DNA of 64,000 nt from Dysgonomonas sp. 521. Lineage in GTDB: Bacteria; Bacteroidota; Bacteroidia; Bacteroidales; Dysgonomonadaceae. The stretch is from positions 1-64,000 of the forward strand of contig NZ_QVMO01000006.1 in assembly GCF_010501055.1 (NCBI RefSeq). Direction: 5' to 3'. The notes below the pieces were generated by a model. It was not told the origin of the DNA. It made no database searches and saw only the letters and a list, made by a program, of their open reading frames with translations. Shown piece by piece: positions 9,224 through 19,386 of the stretch; within the stretch, counting starts at the first letter, position 1, and the number at the start of each line of letters is the position of its first letter. A program made the position numbers and the translations under genes.

Positions 9224-10228
9224 ATGGTGAATATAGTAAAACAAGAAAGTATTTTTCACGAAGGACAAGAGATTGCATTATTCCGAATTTCTAATTCTTC
9301 GGGTGCATTTGCCGAAGTCACAAATATAGGTGCGAGTATTGTATCTATATTTGTGCCTGATAAGAAAGGAGTACTTTCCAATGTTGTTTTACGATATAAT
9401 AAATTAAAAGATTATCTTTCAGATACTTTTTATCTTGGCGCTACTATCGGTCGTTTTTCCAATCGCATATCCAATGCCTGCTTTTTGATGGATGGCATAG
9501 GTTATCATTTGGATAAGAATGATGGCAAAAATTCTAATCACGGCGGATATAACGGCTTAAACAGGAAGATATTCAATTACCATATCAACAATGAAAGCGT
9601 GACTTTCTACACCGGAAGCACGGATGGAGAAGGTGGGTTTCCCGGAAATTTGGAACTCTGGGTAACCTACTCTTTTTCTGATAATAACGATTTTCAAATT
9701 GAATATAAAGCCTTATCGGATAAGAGAACACCTGTTAATTTTACAAATCATGCCTATTTTAATCTTTCGGGTAAAAAGAATACTATACTTGATAATCAAC
9801 TGAAAGTAAATGCTGAAAAGTATCTGGAAACTGATAACGAATTTTTACCTACAGGACACGTTTTAGATACTCTTGGCTCTGCTTTCGACTTTAGCGATTA
9901 TAGAACTGTGAAAGAAATGTCATTGCTAAAGAAAGATAATCTGCAAGGATATAATGCCTATTTTATCAGACAGGATAATAAGGAGTCTCTTGGTTCGGTC
10001 AAAGATATAATTTCCGGCAGAGTCTTGGATGTTTATTCCACTATGCCCGGCATCTTGTTTTATACCGGGGATTTCTTATCCGGGCAATTTATACCCTTTC
10101 AGGGATTATGCCTCGAAGCTCAATATTACCCTGATGCAATGAATCATACTGACTTTGTATCAAATATACTCGAACCCGATGAAGAGAAGACTGACTTGAT
10201 CATCTATTCATTCGGAGCCGAAAAATAA
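9224..10228 (+). CDS. galM: Aldose 1-epimerase (galactose mutarotase)
   Basis: A 334-residue mutarotase that interconverts alpha- and beta-D-galactose (or glucose), feeding the Leloir pathway after galactoside hydrolysis. Family motifs are in order: IGRFSNRI, NHGGYNGLNRK, the catalytic-histidine region VNFTNHAYFNLSG, and the C-terminal LCLEAQYYPDAMNH carrying the catalytic Glu. No signal peptide is seen, so it is cytoplasmic. The ATG starts two bases after the last base of the GH36 stop codon, so the pair is translationally linked. Its stop codon is one base from the stop of the convergent hybrid sensor gene. The C-terminal half is a little divergent from E. coli GalM, but the assignment is secure. 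Confidence 0.9.
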   Translation: MVNIVKQESIFHEGQEIALFRISNSSGAFAEVTNIGASIVSIFVPDKKGVLSNVVLRYNKLKDYLSDTFYLGATIGRFSNRISNACFLMDGIGYHLDKNDGKNSNHGGYNGLNRKIFNYHINNESVTFYTGSTDGEGGFPGNLELWVTYSFSDNNDFQIEYKALSDKRTPVNFTNHAYFNLSGKKNTILDNQLKVNAEKYLETDNEFLPTGHVLDTLGSAFDFSDYRTVKEMSLLKKDNLQGYNAYFIRQDNKESLGSVKDIISGRVLDVYSTMPGILFYTGDFLSGQFIPFQGLCLEAQYYPDAMNHTDFVSNILEPDEEKTDLIIYSFGAEK

Positions 10229-10229
10229 T

Positions 10230-13200
10230 CTATCCTTTATTTTGTTTTTCAAACTCTTTAGGTGTCATACCATATTGGCTCTGGAATAGTTTAATAAAAT
10301 AAGAGGGAGAATTGATTCCGACCAGATAACAAATTTCACTTATCCTATACTGTCCTTCCTGTATCAGTCTGGCAGCTTCCTGCAAGCGAACCAGCCGGAT
10401 AAAGTCGGTCGGGGTTGTATTGATTGTCGCTTTCAATCTTCGGTGCAGGCTTGAACGACTCATATGTATGGCATCTGCGAGACTTTCCACATTGAAATCG
10501 GAATCTGATATATTTTTATTTATTATTTCTATTATGTTATTTAGGAACTGTTCATCCGCTTTGTTCATTCCCGATTGTTGCACAGGCAGGAATGGTTTTT
10601 TCATAAAGAGTTCCATTTCCCGCTTCCGGTTATTCATCAGGGAAATAAGCAGCGTTTGAAGATATTGGAATGAAAATGGTTTTTCCACATAAGCGTCAGC
10701 TCCTATTTCCAGCCCTCTTATTTTACTGTTCAGATCGTTCTTAGCGGTGAGCAGTATTACAATTATATGGCTGTATTCGTTATCCGATTTAATTTTTTCA
10801 CATAGTTCAAAACCGTCCATTCCGGGCATCATAATATCGCTGACTACGATATCTATACTTTTCATTTTCAGGATTTCCAAAGCTTCTATACCATCTTTAG
10901 CTTTCTCCACAATGTAGCTTTCAGTTAGCTTTTCGGCGATGAAATTCAGCATGTCCGGATTGTCTTCTACCACCAGGATCGTCTCAGCCTGTTTTTTCTT
11001 TTCGGTTTCCTCCTCATGTTCGACAATGAAGCCGGAAGATGCCAGCGTGTCTTGTTCCTCATTGATAGAATGTTGTAACAGAGGTATTTTCAGTATAAAG
11101 TTATTTATACTTGAAGATGAAGTGTAAAATAGATAGCCATCATGCAGTTCCGCCAGCGAACGAGCCAGAGATAAGCCGATTCCTGAACCTGTTGTTTCCC
11201 TGTTGAGCGCATTTATCTGGAAGAACGGCTCAAATATCCGGTCTTTATAGTCCTCTTGTACCAATTCCCCGTCATTGGATACCTGTATGGTAAGGTAAGT
11301 TTCATCAGATATCAGGGATATTTCTATCACCTGTTTCGAATATTTTACAGCATTAGACAGCAGGTTGTTTATTATTTTGGTTATCCCGTCTTTGTCTACT
11401 GTAGCTATTATATGCTCATTGTCTGCAACAGGGTGCAGTTTAAGTATTTTCTTTTCCGATTTGGCCTGTTGCTGAAACCGGTCGGTTATTTCTTCCAATA
11501 ATAAATTAATGTCTGTACTTCTGAAGTTTAACAGGAACTTATGACTGTCTACTTTCCTGAAATCCAGCAATTGATTGATAAGGTCTAAAAGGCTATTCGT
11601 ATTTTGCTTTATATAGTCCAGGTTCTTCTTTACCTTGTCATCCGGGATATCCATTTCTATAATAGAATCCAGAGGGCCGCTGATAAGCGTTACAGGAGTG
11701 CGTATCTCATGGGCAATATCGGTGAAGAAATCTACCTTTGCTTCATACAGCTCGCGTTCTTTTTCTATCTCAAACAGCTTTTGTTGCTCCATGTTGCGCC
11801 TTTTGTATTTTTTCAGCGAAACCCTGATGGAATAGTACAATATGGCAAAGAATAATACAAAATAAAGGAGATAAGCCGCATTGGAAGCCCACCACGGAGG
11901 CGAAATGATGATTTCGAGGGTGGTTTCTTTGTCGTTCCACAACCCGTCATTATTCGTCCCCCTTACCCTGAATATATATTTCCCCGGAGGCAATTTAGAA
12001 TAAGATGCGCTATGGTTGTTTTGGGTATATATCCAGTCTATATCTATATTGTCCATTCTGTAAGCATACATATTTGCTTGCGGGGCAGTATAGCTGAGCG
12101 ATACAAAATCCAGTGTGATATTGGACTGGTAATAGGGGAGTGTTATTTTATCTGTGTGTTCTATACTCTTTTTCAATGGAGAATCGGTAGTGTTAGGACC
12201 AACCTCTTTGTTGTAAATAGACAGTTTGGTGATATATACAGGGGGCATATATTTGTTTTCCTGGAATTCTTCGGGCTTAAAGGCTATCAGGCCTTCCAGG
12301 CACCCAAAGTATAATTTCCCTGAGCTGCTCACCAGCCCCGACTTATAGTTGAACTGATTGGATGGCAGTCCTTCATTCTGGGTAAAAACCCTTATTTCCT
12401 TATTCACAGGATTGAATCTGACCAGTCCCTGATTTGTCCCAAACCAGAGGTTATGGTTCTTGTCTTCCAGTATCTTATAAGCTACATCGTCTGGCAATCC
12501 GTCTTTTATCGAATAACTTTTAAAACTGTTCTTCTTCTTATTGTATACACAAATTCCTCCCCGGTCGGTCGAAAACCATATCTGCCCCAGGTGGTCTTCG
12601 GTAATACTGCTTACAGCATTTGAGCTCAGGCCGTTCTCTTCATCTGTAGTGTAATGTTTGAGTATATCCTGTTTTTGGTCATATTGGAATACTCCATTGC
12701 CTATCGAGGCAACCCATATATAGCCTTCCGAATCTTCCATTATATCATATATATACGATAGCCCGAATATATCGAGGCGCTTGAAGTCCATGCTGTTTTT
12801 CTCCGCCACAAATACACCCCATGCGTTTCCGAGCCACACTTTTCCGTAACGGTCTTCGCATAGTGCATAGATACTCTCTTCGTTTAGTCCCAAATCGGCT
12901 GACGAATAGTGGCGTACTTTGTTCTGAGGAAATTCTATGATATCCAGTCCGTTCTTGAAATAGCCAATCCATGTCTTTGAATCTTGTAGCAACAGGGCTA
13001 ATGTTTGCCTGTAATAAGAGTTATTTATAGGCCTGAACTCATCAGAATTGGGGTTGTAAACAGATACTCCAGCATCCTCAGTTCCTATCCAGATATTGCC
13101 TTGCCGATCTTCCTTCATTTCGCGGATTCGTTTTGAATTGATAGAGCTTTTCTTGCTTACGGGGAAATACTTTTCAAACTTGCTGTTTCTGTTGGGTAAG

Positions 13201-14201
13201 TGGTTCACCCCGCCGAAGTTAGTTCCTATCCACATTCCTCCTTCTTTGTCCTGGTATATCTTCTCAATGAAGTTGTCCGATATGGAATGGTTATTCAGAG
13301 GGTCTTCTGTAACTTCTTCAATAGTCTCCGACTCCTTATTTATGATGAAAAGCCCCGATTGTGTTGCCACCCATATTTCCCTGTCGTTGGGCATAGTGAT
13401 ATGGCGTATTATTTTGTTCTCTACCTGGGAAATATGCATATCATATAATATGTTACGCCTTTTATCCAGGAACAATATCTTTTCTTCATGGATACCTATT
13501 ATAATATGATCGCCATCGTGACATATGGTATATATATTTTTCCCTTCCAGCGACAGTTTACCATCACTGTTTCCCATATATTGGGTGAAAGTATCGTTGG
13601 AACTATTATACAGAAACATACCGGAGCCGTTGGAGCCGATCCACACCCTGCCGTTTTTTTCTATAGCTATACACTGGGGATTGCTGATACTGGGTCTCAA
13701 ATCCTGTACTACAGTGTACATATGCAATTTATTATTTATAATATCATATCTGAACACTCCCTGATTGGGTACGACAATCCAGATATTATTATTTTGATCT
13801 TGCTGTATGTCGGAGATCCATGTAGTGATATTTATGTTATGCATAGTTTTCAGATCGAAGGAACTGAACTTCTCGCTTATAGGATCGAATATAAATACTC
13901 CGCGGTCGGTACCCAGCCATAATTTTTTATCGGTACTCTCAAATATGACGCCAATATTATTGTCACCTCTTTTTACATCATAGTCGTAGCATTCAAATGT
14001 TTTAAGGGAAACCCCGTCGTATCGGTTCAGGCGGTTTCGGGTGCCGAACCACATGAAGCCATAGCTATCCTGATAGATAGATTTAACATTGTTGTGGGAT
14101 AATCCCGAATTTCCGTCAATTTTAGTGAAGTAATAATTACTGGCCTGAAATTCGAAAAATGAGAAAAATATAATAAATAAGATGAAAAATAAGCGCTTCA
14201 T
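10230..14201 (-). CDS. Hybrid two-component system sensor/regulator (HTCS)
   Basis: A 1323-residue one-protein signalling system of the Bacteroidetes PUL type. In order: signal peptide or first membrane anchor (1-20); two seven-bladed Reg_prop beta-propellers with repeated DxxGxxWIGT-like units (about 25-640); Y_Y_Y domain (about 685-765); transmembrane helix (about 774-793); HisKA with phospho-acceptor His831 in AHEIRTPV; HATPase with GSGIGLSLA; receiver domain with phospho-acceptor Asp1122 in SDIMMPGMDG; and C-terminal AraC-type HTH (about 1225-1320). The periplasmic propeller normally binds an oligosaccharide released from the target glycan. It is divergent from SusC (379 bp apart) and should activate the 14581-35851 genes. 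It converges on galM with a one-base gap. Confidence 0.96.
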   Translation of the reverse strand: MKRLFFILFIIFFSFFEFQASNYYFTKIDGNSGLSHNNVKSIYQDSYGFMWFGTRNRLNRYDGVSLKTFECYDYDVKRGDNNIGVIFESTDKKLWLGTDRGVFIFDPISEKFSSFDLKTMHNINITTWISDIQQDQNNNIWIVVPNQGVFRYDIINNKLHMYTVVQDLRPSISNPQCIAIEKNGRVWIGSNGSGMFLYNSSNDTFTQYMGNSDGKLSLEGKNIYTICHDGDHIIIGIHEEKILFLDKRRNILYDMHISQVENKIIRHITMPNDREIWVATQSGLFIINKESETIEEVTEDPLNNHSISDNFIEKIYQDKEGGMWIGTNFGGVNHLPNRNSKFEKYFPVSKKSSINSKRIREMKEDRQGNIWIGTEDAGVSVYNPNSDEFRPINNSYYRQTLALLLQDSKTWIGYFKNGLDIIEFPQNKVRHYSSADLGLNEESIYALCEDRYGKVWLGNAWGVFVAEKNSMDFKRLDIFGLSYIYDIMEDSEGYIWVASIGNGVFQYDQKQDILKHYTTDEENGLSSNAVSSITEDHLGQIWFSTDRGGICVYNKKKNSFKSYSIKDGLPDDVAYKILEDKNHNLWFGTNQGLVRFNPVNKEIRVFTQNEGLPSNQFNYKSGLVSSSGKLYFGCLEGLIAFKPEEFQENKYMPPVYITKLSIYNKEVGPNTTDSPLKKSIEHTDKITLPYYQSNITLDFVSLSYTAPQANMYAYRMDNIDIDWIYTQNNHSASYSKLPPGKYIFRVRGTNNDGLWNDKETTLEIIISPPWWASNAAYLLYFVLFFAILYYSIRVSLKKYKRRNMEQQKLFEIEKERELYEAKVDFFTDIAHEIRTPVTLISGPLDSIIEMDIPDDKVKKNLDYIKQNTNSLLDLINQLLDFRKVDSHKFLLNFRSTDINLLLEEITDRFQQQAKSEKKILKLHPVADNEHIIATVDKDGITKIINNLLSNAVKYSKQVIEISLISDETYLTIQVSNDGELVQEDYKDRIFEPFFQINALNRETTGSGIGLSLARSLAELHDGYLFYTSSSSINNFILKIPLLQHSINEEQDTLASSGFIVEHEEETEKKKQAETILVVEDNPDMLNFIAEKLTESYIVEKAKDGIEALEILKMKSIDIVVSDIMMPGMDGFELCEKIKSDNEYSHIIVILLTAKNDLNSKIRGLEIGADAYVEKPFSFQYLQTLLISLMNNRKREMELFMKKPFLPVQQSGMNKADEQFLNNIIEIINKNISDSDFNVESLADAIHMSRSSLHRRLKATINTTPTDFIRLVRLQEAARLIQEGQYRISEICYLVGINSPSYFIKLFQSQYGMTPKEFEKQNKG

Positions 14202-14580
14202 GATATAGATTTTATAAAAGTGATTCAGCCTTTAGGCAAATATACATAAAATGAAAATCACAACGGTTTCAGAAAATATAACATATGTCCTAAACCTGTC
14301 GAGAAATACACAGAATCTACATTTCTTTTATTTTTTGCTGAATGTAAACCTTACCTTTTTGAGTGTTAGTATTATTTTCGTGGCGTAAACCATGTAGAGA
14401 TACCAGAATGTAAATAGTAATATTTTACATTTTTTTAAGGAACTTATATTTTAGCTTAATATCAAAAAACACGCATTTCTTGAAAATCAACTAATCAATC
14501 CATGAATCCTATTAACTGTAAAGCAGACAATCATATATTCAGTATTACCATAAATAATCTTTAATCTTAAAAACTAATTT
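14202..14580. promoter_or_regulatory. Divergent HTCS/susC control region
   Basis: This 379-bp AT-rich spacer must contain the promoters of the sensor gene and of susC. An 8-bp inverted repeat, AATGTAAA (14407-14414) with TTTACATT (14424-14431), is followed by a T-run. The half-site GAATGTAAA also occurs as a direct copy at 14340-14348, 66 bp upstream of the copy at 14406. These are candidate operator sites for the HTCS. I saw no clear -33/-7 promoter with correct spacing. A 20-codon reading frame at 14503-14565 is not convincing as a gene. Confidence 0.4.
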
Positions 14581-17500
14581 ATGATCATGTGTATTAACTT
14601 TAATTCCAAACTAAGAACAGCATTTATGATTATGCTGTTTATCGTGTCTGGAGGCATTGCATTTGCTCAGGATATAGCCGTTTCAGGGCTTATCTCCGAT
14701 TCCCAGACCAAAGAACCTATTATTGGTGCATCTATTGCGGTGAAGGGCACAACTACAGGAACATTTTCTGACGAAAATGGTAGATACTCATTGAATGTAC
14801 CCAGAAATGGTATAATAACTGTTTCTTTTCTGGGATATTTTACGCAGGAGTTAAGAGTAACAGGCTCTGTATTGAATGTTGTCCTGGAAAATCAAGACTT
14901 TGAGGTAGAAGATATCGTTATTGTAGGTACCGTCATGAAAAAAGGAGATTTGACTGGTGCTGTTTCAGGTGTTAGTGGCAAAGTATTGCAGGAAAGACCG
15001 GTAACTAGTATCAATCAGGCACTTCAAGGTCGTGTAGCCGGTGTGTTTATCAACCCTGCCGCAAAACCGGGTGATGATTCTTCGATAAAAATCAGGGGTA
15101 TTAATACCATTGATGGAAAAACCGACCCTATTTATGTAGTTGACGGTCTGGTTATGGATAATTATGGTGGAGGATTTAATTCTGTCAACCTGAATGACGT
15201 AGCCTCCATTGAAGTGCTGAAAGATGCTTCGGCGACAGCTTTGTATGGCTCCCGTGCTGCTAATGGCGTTGTCCTGATTACTACCAAAAAGGGTAGTAAA
15301 GGTAAAGGCAAAGTGAATTATGACGGATGGGTAGGATTCCGTTCTTATGCAAAAAGGCCTAAAACAATGAATTCGAAACAATTGTTCGAGCTTCGCAGAG
15401 ATGCCGCAATGAACAGTTTTATGGCAAGGCATCCGAATGCTACCGAAGCTGAAATAAACGACAACATGCAAAATCGCATTATGAATGCTTATAACCCTCA
15501 TGGTGGTGGTGGATATGTATTCGGTCAATACGAATTGGATGCTTATAACAATCCGAACTTTAAGGATTATGACTGGTTGGACGAAGTAACCCGCAATGCC
15601 GTAGAGCATAATCATGTTTTGAGCTTTACCGGAGGAAATGAAAGTGGGACTTATTATCTGAGTCTTGGTTATGCTAATCAGGAAGGTATGGTAAAGAAAC
15701 TGGGAAGCAAGACCTATACCGGCCGTATCAATGCTGATTACAACATCAAGCCTTGGCTGAAGGTAGGAACAAATACTTCGTATATCCGTACCGAGTCGCA
15801 AATACAAGCCAACGACGATGTGTTTGATAAGGCAAGAGGCGCTAATCCTATGTTACCGATCGATTACGACTTGCTTACACTAAACTATGGAGATTATAAT
15901 GATGAAAACTATTTCAATCCTCTGGGAACATTGCGTATAAAAAATGACAGAGTAAGAAACCGTATCATTAGTTCTAACTTCTTGAACATTAATCCAATTA
16001 AAGGACTGAATATCAGAACGACTTTTGCGATTAATAGTTTTGAAGAATCTACTTTCAGATATCAGCCGAACGATATTCAACAAGCTATCCGTTATTCTAA
16101 TCATGGTGAGGCCGAACACAAAAGAGACAATATGACTACCTGGCAATGGGATAATACTGTTTCATATGACAATATCTTCGGTGTTCATCGTATTAATGCA
16201 TTAATCGGAACAAGTGCATCTAAAAGTTCCCGCAACTACACCAACGTTATAGGACGCGGATTTGATTCCAACCTTTTCGGATATCACAATATAGGTGCAT
16301 CGGAACAAACCGGCGACAGACGTATCGAGTCGGATTTCTATGCTTCATCTTTGCTGTCGTATTTTGTACGGGCCAATTATACCTATGCCGATAAATATTA
16401 CCTGACTGCTACTGCCCGTTACGATGGCTCTTCTAAATTTGCCCAAGGCAACAGATGGGGATTATTCCCTTCTTTCTCTGCAGCATGGAATATTACTCAG
16501 GAAGATTTTATGAAAGATGTTACATTCTTCGACCAATTGAAATTGCGTGCCGGATACGGTATTGTTGGTAATCAAGAAATTGACAACTATTCTTTTCTTA
16601 CACTGTACAAACCAAGTGTAAGCAATAATTCTACAGTTTATATTCCGGACTCAAAACAAGGTACATCAGATATTAACTGGGAATCACAACGTCAATTCAA
16701 TATCGGATTAGATATGTCATTCCTTAACAACAGAGTTAAAATATCAGCAGACTACTTCGATATTACCAATAGCGACCTGCTTATGACCAGGACTGTAGCT
16801 GAATCATCGGGCTTCAAAACAGCCGTTGTGAACATTGGTGAAATTAAAAACCGGGGTGTGGAGTTTACAGTAGATGTGAATGCCATAAAAACAAAAGATT
16901 TGGAGTGGAATGTATCAGCAAACTTCTCAAGAGACAGAAACAAAGTAACCAAATTATTTGACAATGTAAATCATATCTTCAAATATGATGACTGGCAAAG
17001 TTTGCAAAAAGAGGGTAACCTGTTTTTAGGAGAATCGCGTAACACTATTTATATCTGGAAAACCGGAGGTATTGCACAGGTTGGTGATATGGATCGCCTA
17101 AACCAAATCAATTGGCAGGGTAAGAATGTAGGCCCGGGTGATTTATATCCGCTGGATATTTCAGGAGTAGACGGTAAGCCTGATGGAAAAATAGATGAGA
17201 ATGACCGCGTAATAGTAGGTTCTCCCGATCCTAAATTTTATGGTGGATTTTCAACTGATATCTCCTATAAGGGTATTTCATTAAATGCTGTATTTAATTA
17301 TTCATACGGTGCAAAAAAATTAAGCTATTTGTATGAATCGCTGATTGGAAGCAACGGAAGGGGACTAGCATCAGTTGACTTGCTGGATCGCTGGACACCT
17401 GAAAATACAGATGCCAAATTCCCTCGTCCGATGTTACAGGATGGAAATGATGGAGCTCCGGCATACAATCCGTTTACTGCCGGCCAGATGGATTTTTCTG

Positions 17501-17715
17501 TACAAAAAGCTTCTTATCTGCGCTTATCTACACTGACATTAGCATATAATTTCCCGAAAAAGATTGTCAACAGCCTGAAATTGGATAACCTGAGAGTGTA
17601 CAGCACAGCATCAAATTTATTCTGTCTGACTCCATACAAAGGTTACGATCCAGAAACCGGAGACTGGTATCCACCAACAAAAATGTTTGTTTTGGGATTA
17701 AATGTATCATTCTAA
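14581..17715 (+). CDS. SusC/RagA-family TonB-dependent outer-membrane transporter
   Basis: A 1044-residue outer-membrane channel importing oligosaccharides. A signal peptide (cleaved near GIAFAQ, residue 29) is followed by a carboxypeptidase D regulatory-like domain (about 35-115, with EPIIGASIAVKGTTTGTFSD). Next is the plug domain (about 120-240), with the SusC signatures QGRVAGVFI, IYVVDGLVM, VLKDASATALYGSRAANG and VLITTKKG. A 22-strand barrel follows, ending in LGLNVSF. It lacks an STN domain, in keeping with control by the adjacent HTCS and not by an anti-sigma factor. It pairs with the SusD-like lipoprotein 53 bp downstream. Confidence 0.96.
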   Translation: MIMCINFNSKLRTAFMIMLFIVSGGIAFAQDIAVSGLISDSQTKEPIIGASIAVKGTTTGTFSDENGRYSLNVPRNGIITVSFLGYFTQELRVTGSVLNVVLENQDFEVEDIVIVGTVMKKGDLTGAVSGVSGKVLQERPVTSINQALQGRVAGVFINPAAKPGDDSSIKIRGINTIDGKTDPIYVVDGLVMDNYGGGFNSVNLNDVASIEVLKDASATALYGSRAANGVVLITTKKGSKGKGKVNYDGWVGFRSYAKRPKTMNSKQLFELRRDAAMNSFMARHPNATEAEINDNMQNRIMNAYNPHGGGGYVFGQYELDAYNNPNFKDYDWLDEVTRNAVEHNHVLSFTGGNESGTYYLSLGYANQEGMVKKLGSKTYTGRINADYNIKPWLKVGTNTSYIRTESQIQANDDVFDKARGANPMLPIDYDLLTLNYGDYNDENYFNPLGTLRIKNDRVRNRIISSNFLNINPIKGLNIRTTFAINSFEESTFRYQPNDIQQAIRYSNHGEAEHKRDNMTTWQWDNTVSYDNIFGVHRINALIGTSASKSSRNYTNVIGRGFDSNLFGYHNIGASEQTGDRRIESDFYASSLLSYFVRANYTYADKYYLTATARYDGSSKFAQGNRWGLFPSFSAAWNITQEDFMKDVTFFDQLKLRAGYGIVGNQEIDNYSFLTLYKPSVSNNSTVYIPDSKQGTSDINWESQRQFNIGLDMSFLNNRVKISADYFDITNSDLLMTRTVAESSGFKTAVVNIGEIKNRGVEFTVDVNAIKTKDLEWNVSANFSRDRNKVTKLFDNVNHIFKYDDWQSLQKEGNLFLGESRNTIYIWKTGGIAQVGDMDRLNQINWQGKNVGPGDLYPLDISGVDGKPDGKIDENDRVIVGSPDPKFYGGFSTDISYKGISLNAVFNYSYGAKKLSYLYESLIGSNGRGLASVDLLDRWTPENTDAKFPRPMLQDGNDGAPAYNPFTAGQMDFSVQKASYLRLSTLTLAYNFPKKIVNSLKLDNLRVYSTASNLFCLTPYKGYDPETGDWYPPTKMFVLGLNVSF

Positions 17716-17768
17716 TTCTTTTTTAAGGGAAACTATTGTAGAATTAACTAGCATTAAAACAAATTTCT

Positions 17769-19367
17769 ATGAAAAAAATAAATATAATATTGCTCTCTGC
17801 TGCAAGCTTATTTGGAAGCTATTCATGTAGTGATTTTTTAGACGAGAGACCTAAAAGTTCACTGTCGGCAGATCAGGTTTTTACGGATTTAGAGATCTTG
17901 GAACCTACAGTTGACGGGTTATACAAATCTTTCCGTGACTCGAAGGTACAGCGGCAGGGATTTACTTTCTTTATGATAGGTACAGATGAAGCCCAGCAAG
18001 GTATCAAGGAAGTATTGACATACGCAAGCCAACCGGGACTGGATTACTACAATGGCCAGCTAAACAGCGCATCGGATAGAATTTCTAATATGTGGCAAGG
18101 TAAATGGCCTATCATAAATGCGGCATCGTTGAGTATTTGCGGGCTGGACGCTCTCGAGAAATCGGAAACGGACGAGGCAAAACTAAAAAGGATTAAGGTG
18201 CTGAAAGCAAATGCATGTTTCATGCGCGCCATGTCTATGTTCGAAGTTTCCATGTATTGGGGAGAGATTCCGGTCATTGAAATTGCAGACCTGAATCAAA
18301 CTGATATTGATAGATCCAGGAGACCATTATCTGAAGTATGGAAACAAATATTTGAAGACTTCGAATATGCATCGGGAAACCTGGACGAAGGAAAACAGAC
18401 CAGACCCCGTGCTACAAGAGGAGCCGCTATTGCCATGCTGGGCAAAGTATGTATGTATGCGCCTCAGGAAAGCGGTTACCGCGATTTTCAAAAAGCCATC
18501 GGTTATTTTGAGCAGATAAATGACGGACGCTATTCTTTAGAGCCAAGTTATGCAACATTATTTGACGAATGGGGTACATTAGAGTTTAACTCTGCCGAAT
18601 CGGTATTTGAGATCGACTACGAACCCAATGATATGGGAAGAAGCGGATGGCAGTGGGACTTTGGTTCCAAAACTTTGGGGCAAGCCGGCTATAGCGAAGA
18701 GTGCTATTTGGGCGGATGGGATGTGATTATGCCTACACAATATGCCTACAAAACGAAAGCAGAGGGCGGAGTATGGGAAGACGGAGACGTACGCAAGAAT
18801 GTAAATCTGCGCTACGAGTGGACCTATGATGGTATTACCTATACTGTTCCTACAGATGCTGCCGATGAGTTGGATCCGCATGTTAAGAAATGGGAGGACA
18901 GACGTATCGATAGATTCGCACCCGATTATTCGAATGTTTTCAACAGGAGCTACTACAGGGTAGGTAAGAACTATCCGATGATTCGTTTTGCTGATGTATT
19001 GCTTTGTTATGCCGAATGCTTAAATGAAACGGGAAAAACCACCGAAGCAATGAATGTAGTGAACAACCAGGTGCGCAAGCGTGCTTGGGGTGGAACGCTT
19101 CCTGCCGATAAGGAATGGAAGGGGCTATCTCAGGAACAATTCAGAACAGAGATAATGGACGAACGTATGCGTGAACTTTGTTTCGAAGGTTGGAGACGCA
19201 TGGACCTTATCAGAACCGGCAAATTTGTCGAATTGATTAAAGAACGCAACCGTTGGGCGAAAGAATCCAATACGATTCAGGAATATCACATGCGTTACCC
19301 GATTCCGGAAACTGAGATCAATAACAGTACAGATATTACTGCAGATGATCAGAATCCTGGTTACTAA
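17769..19367 (+). CDS. SusD/RagB-family starch-binding-type lipoprotein
   Basis: A 532-residue surface lipoprotein that captures glycan and caps the SusC channel. The lipobox ends at Cys20 (GSYSC-SD) and is followed by acidic residues (DFLDERP), typical of surface export. The TPR-like helical core and C-terminal RagB/SusD segment MRELCFEGWRRMDLIRTGKF are present, and the protein ends in the common DQNPGY. Length is standard. It follows SusC by 53 bp and precedes the first clan GH-D gene by 19 bp, so all three are one transcript. Glycan specificity cannot be read from the sequence. Confidence 0.95.
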   Translation: MKKINIILLSAASLFGSYSCSDFLDERPKSSLSADQVFTDLEILEPTVDGLYKSFRDSKVQRQGFTFFMIGTDEAQQGIKEVLTYASQPGLDYYNGQLNSASDRISNMWQGKWPIINAASLSICGLDALEKSETDEAKLKRIKVLKANACFMRAMSMFEVSMYWGEIPVIEIADLNQTDIDRSRRPLSEVWKQIFEDFEYASGNLDEGKQTRPRATRGAAIAMLGKVCMYAPQESGYRDFQKAIGYFEQINDGRYSLEPSYATLFDEWGTLEFNSAESVFEIDYEPNDMGRSGWQWDFGSKTLGQAGYSEECYLGGWDVIMPTQYAYKTKAEGGVWEDGDVRKNVNLRYEWTYDGITYTVPTDAADELDPHVKKWEDRRIDRFAPDYSNVFNRSYYRVGKNYPMIRFADVLLCYAECLNETGKTTEAMNVVNNQVRKRAWGGTLPADKEWKGLSQEQFRTEIMDERMRELCFEGWRRMDLIRTGKFVELIKERNRWAKESNTIQEYHMRYPIPETEINNSTDITADDQNPGY

Positions 19368-19386
19368 TAATTAATTAAAAAATAAG

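Noticed and set aside
14503-14565. 20-codon frame before susC
   Set aside because: Composition unremarkable, no clear ribosome-binding site, no evidence of conservation available.
14965-15807. 280-codon frame antisense to susC
   Set aside because: Shadow of a well-supported SusC gene. No domain or start signal.
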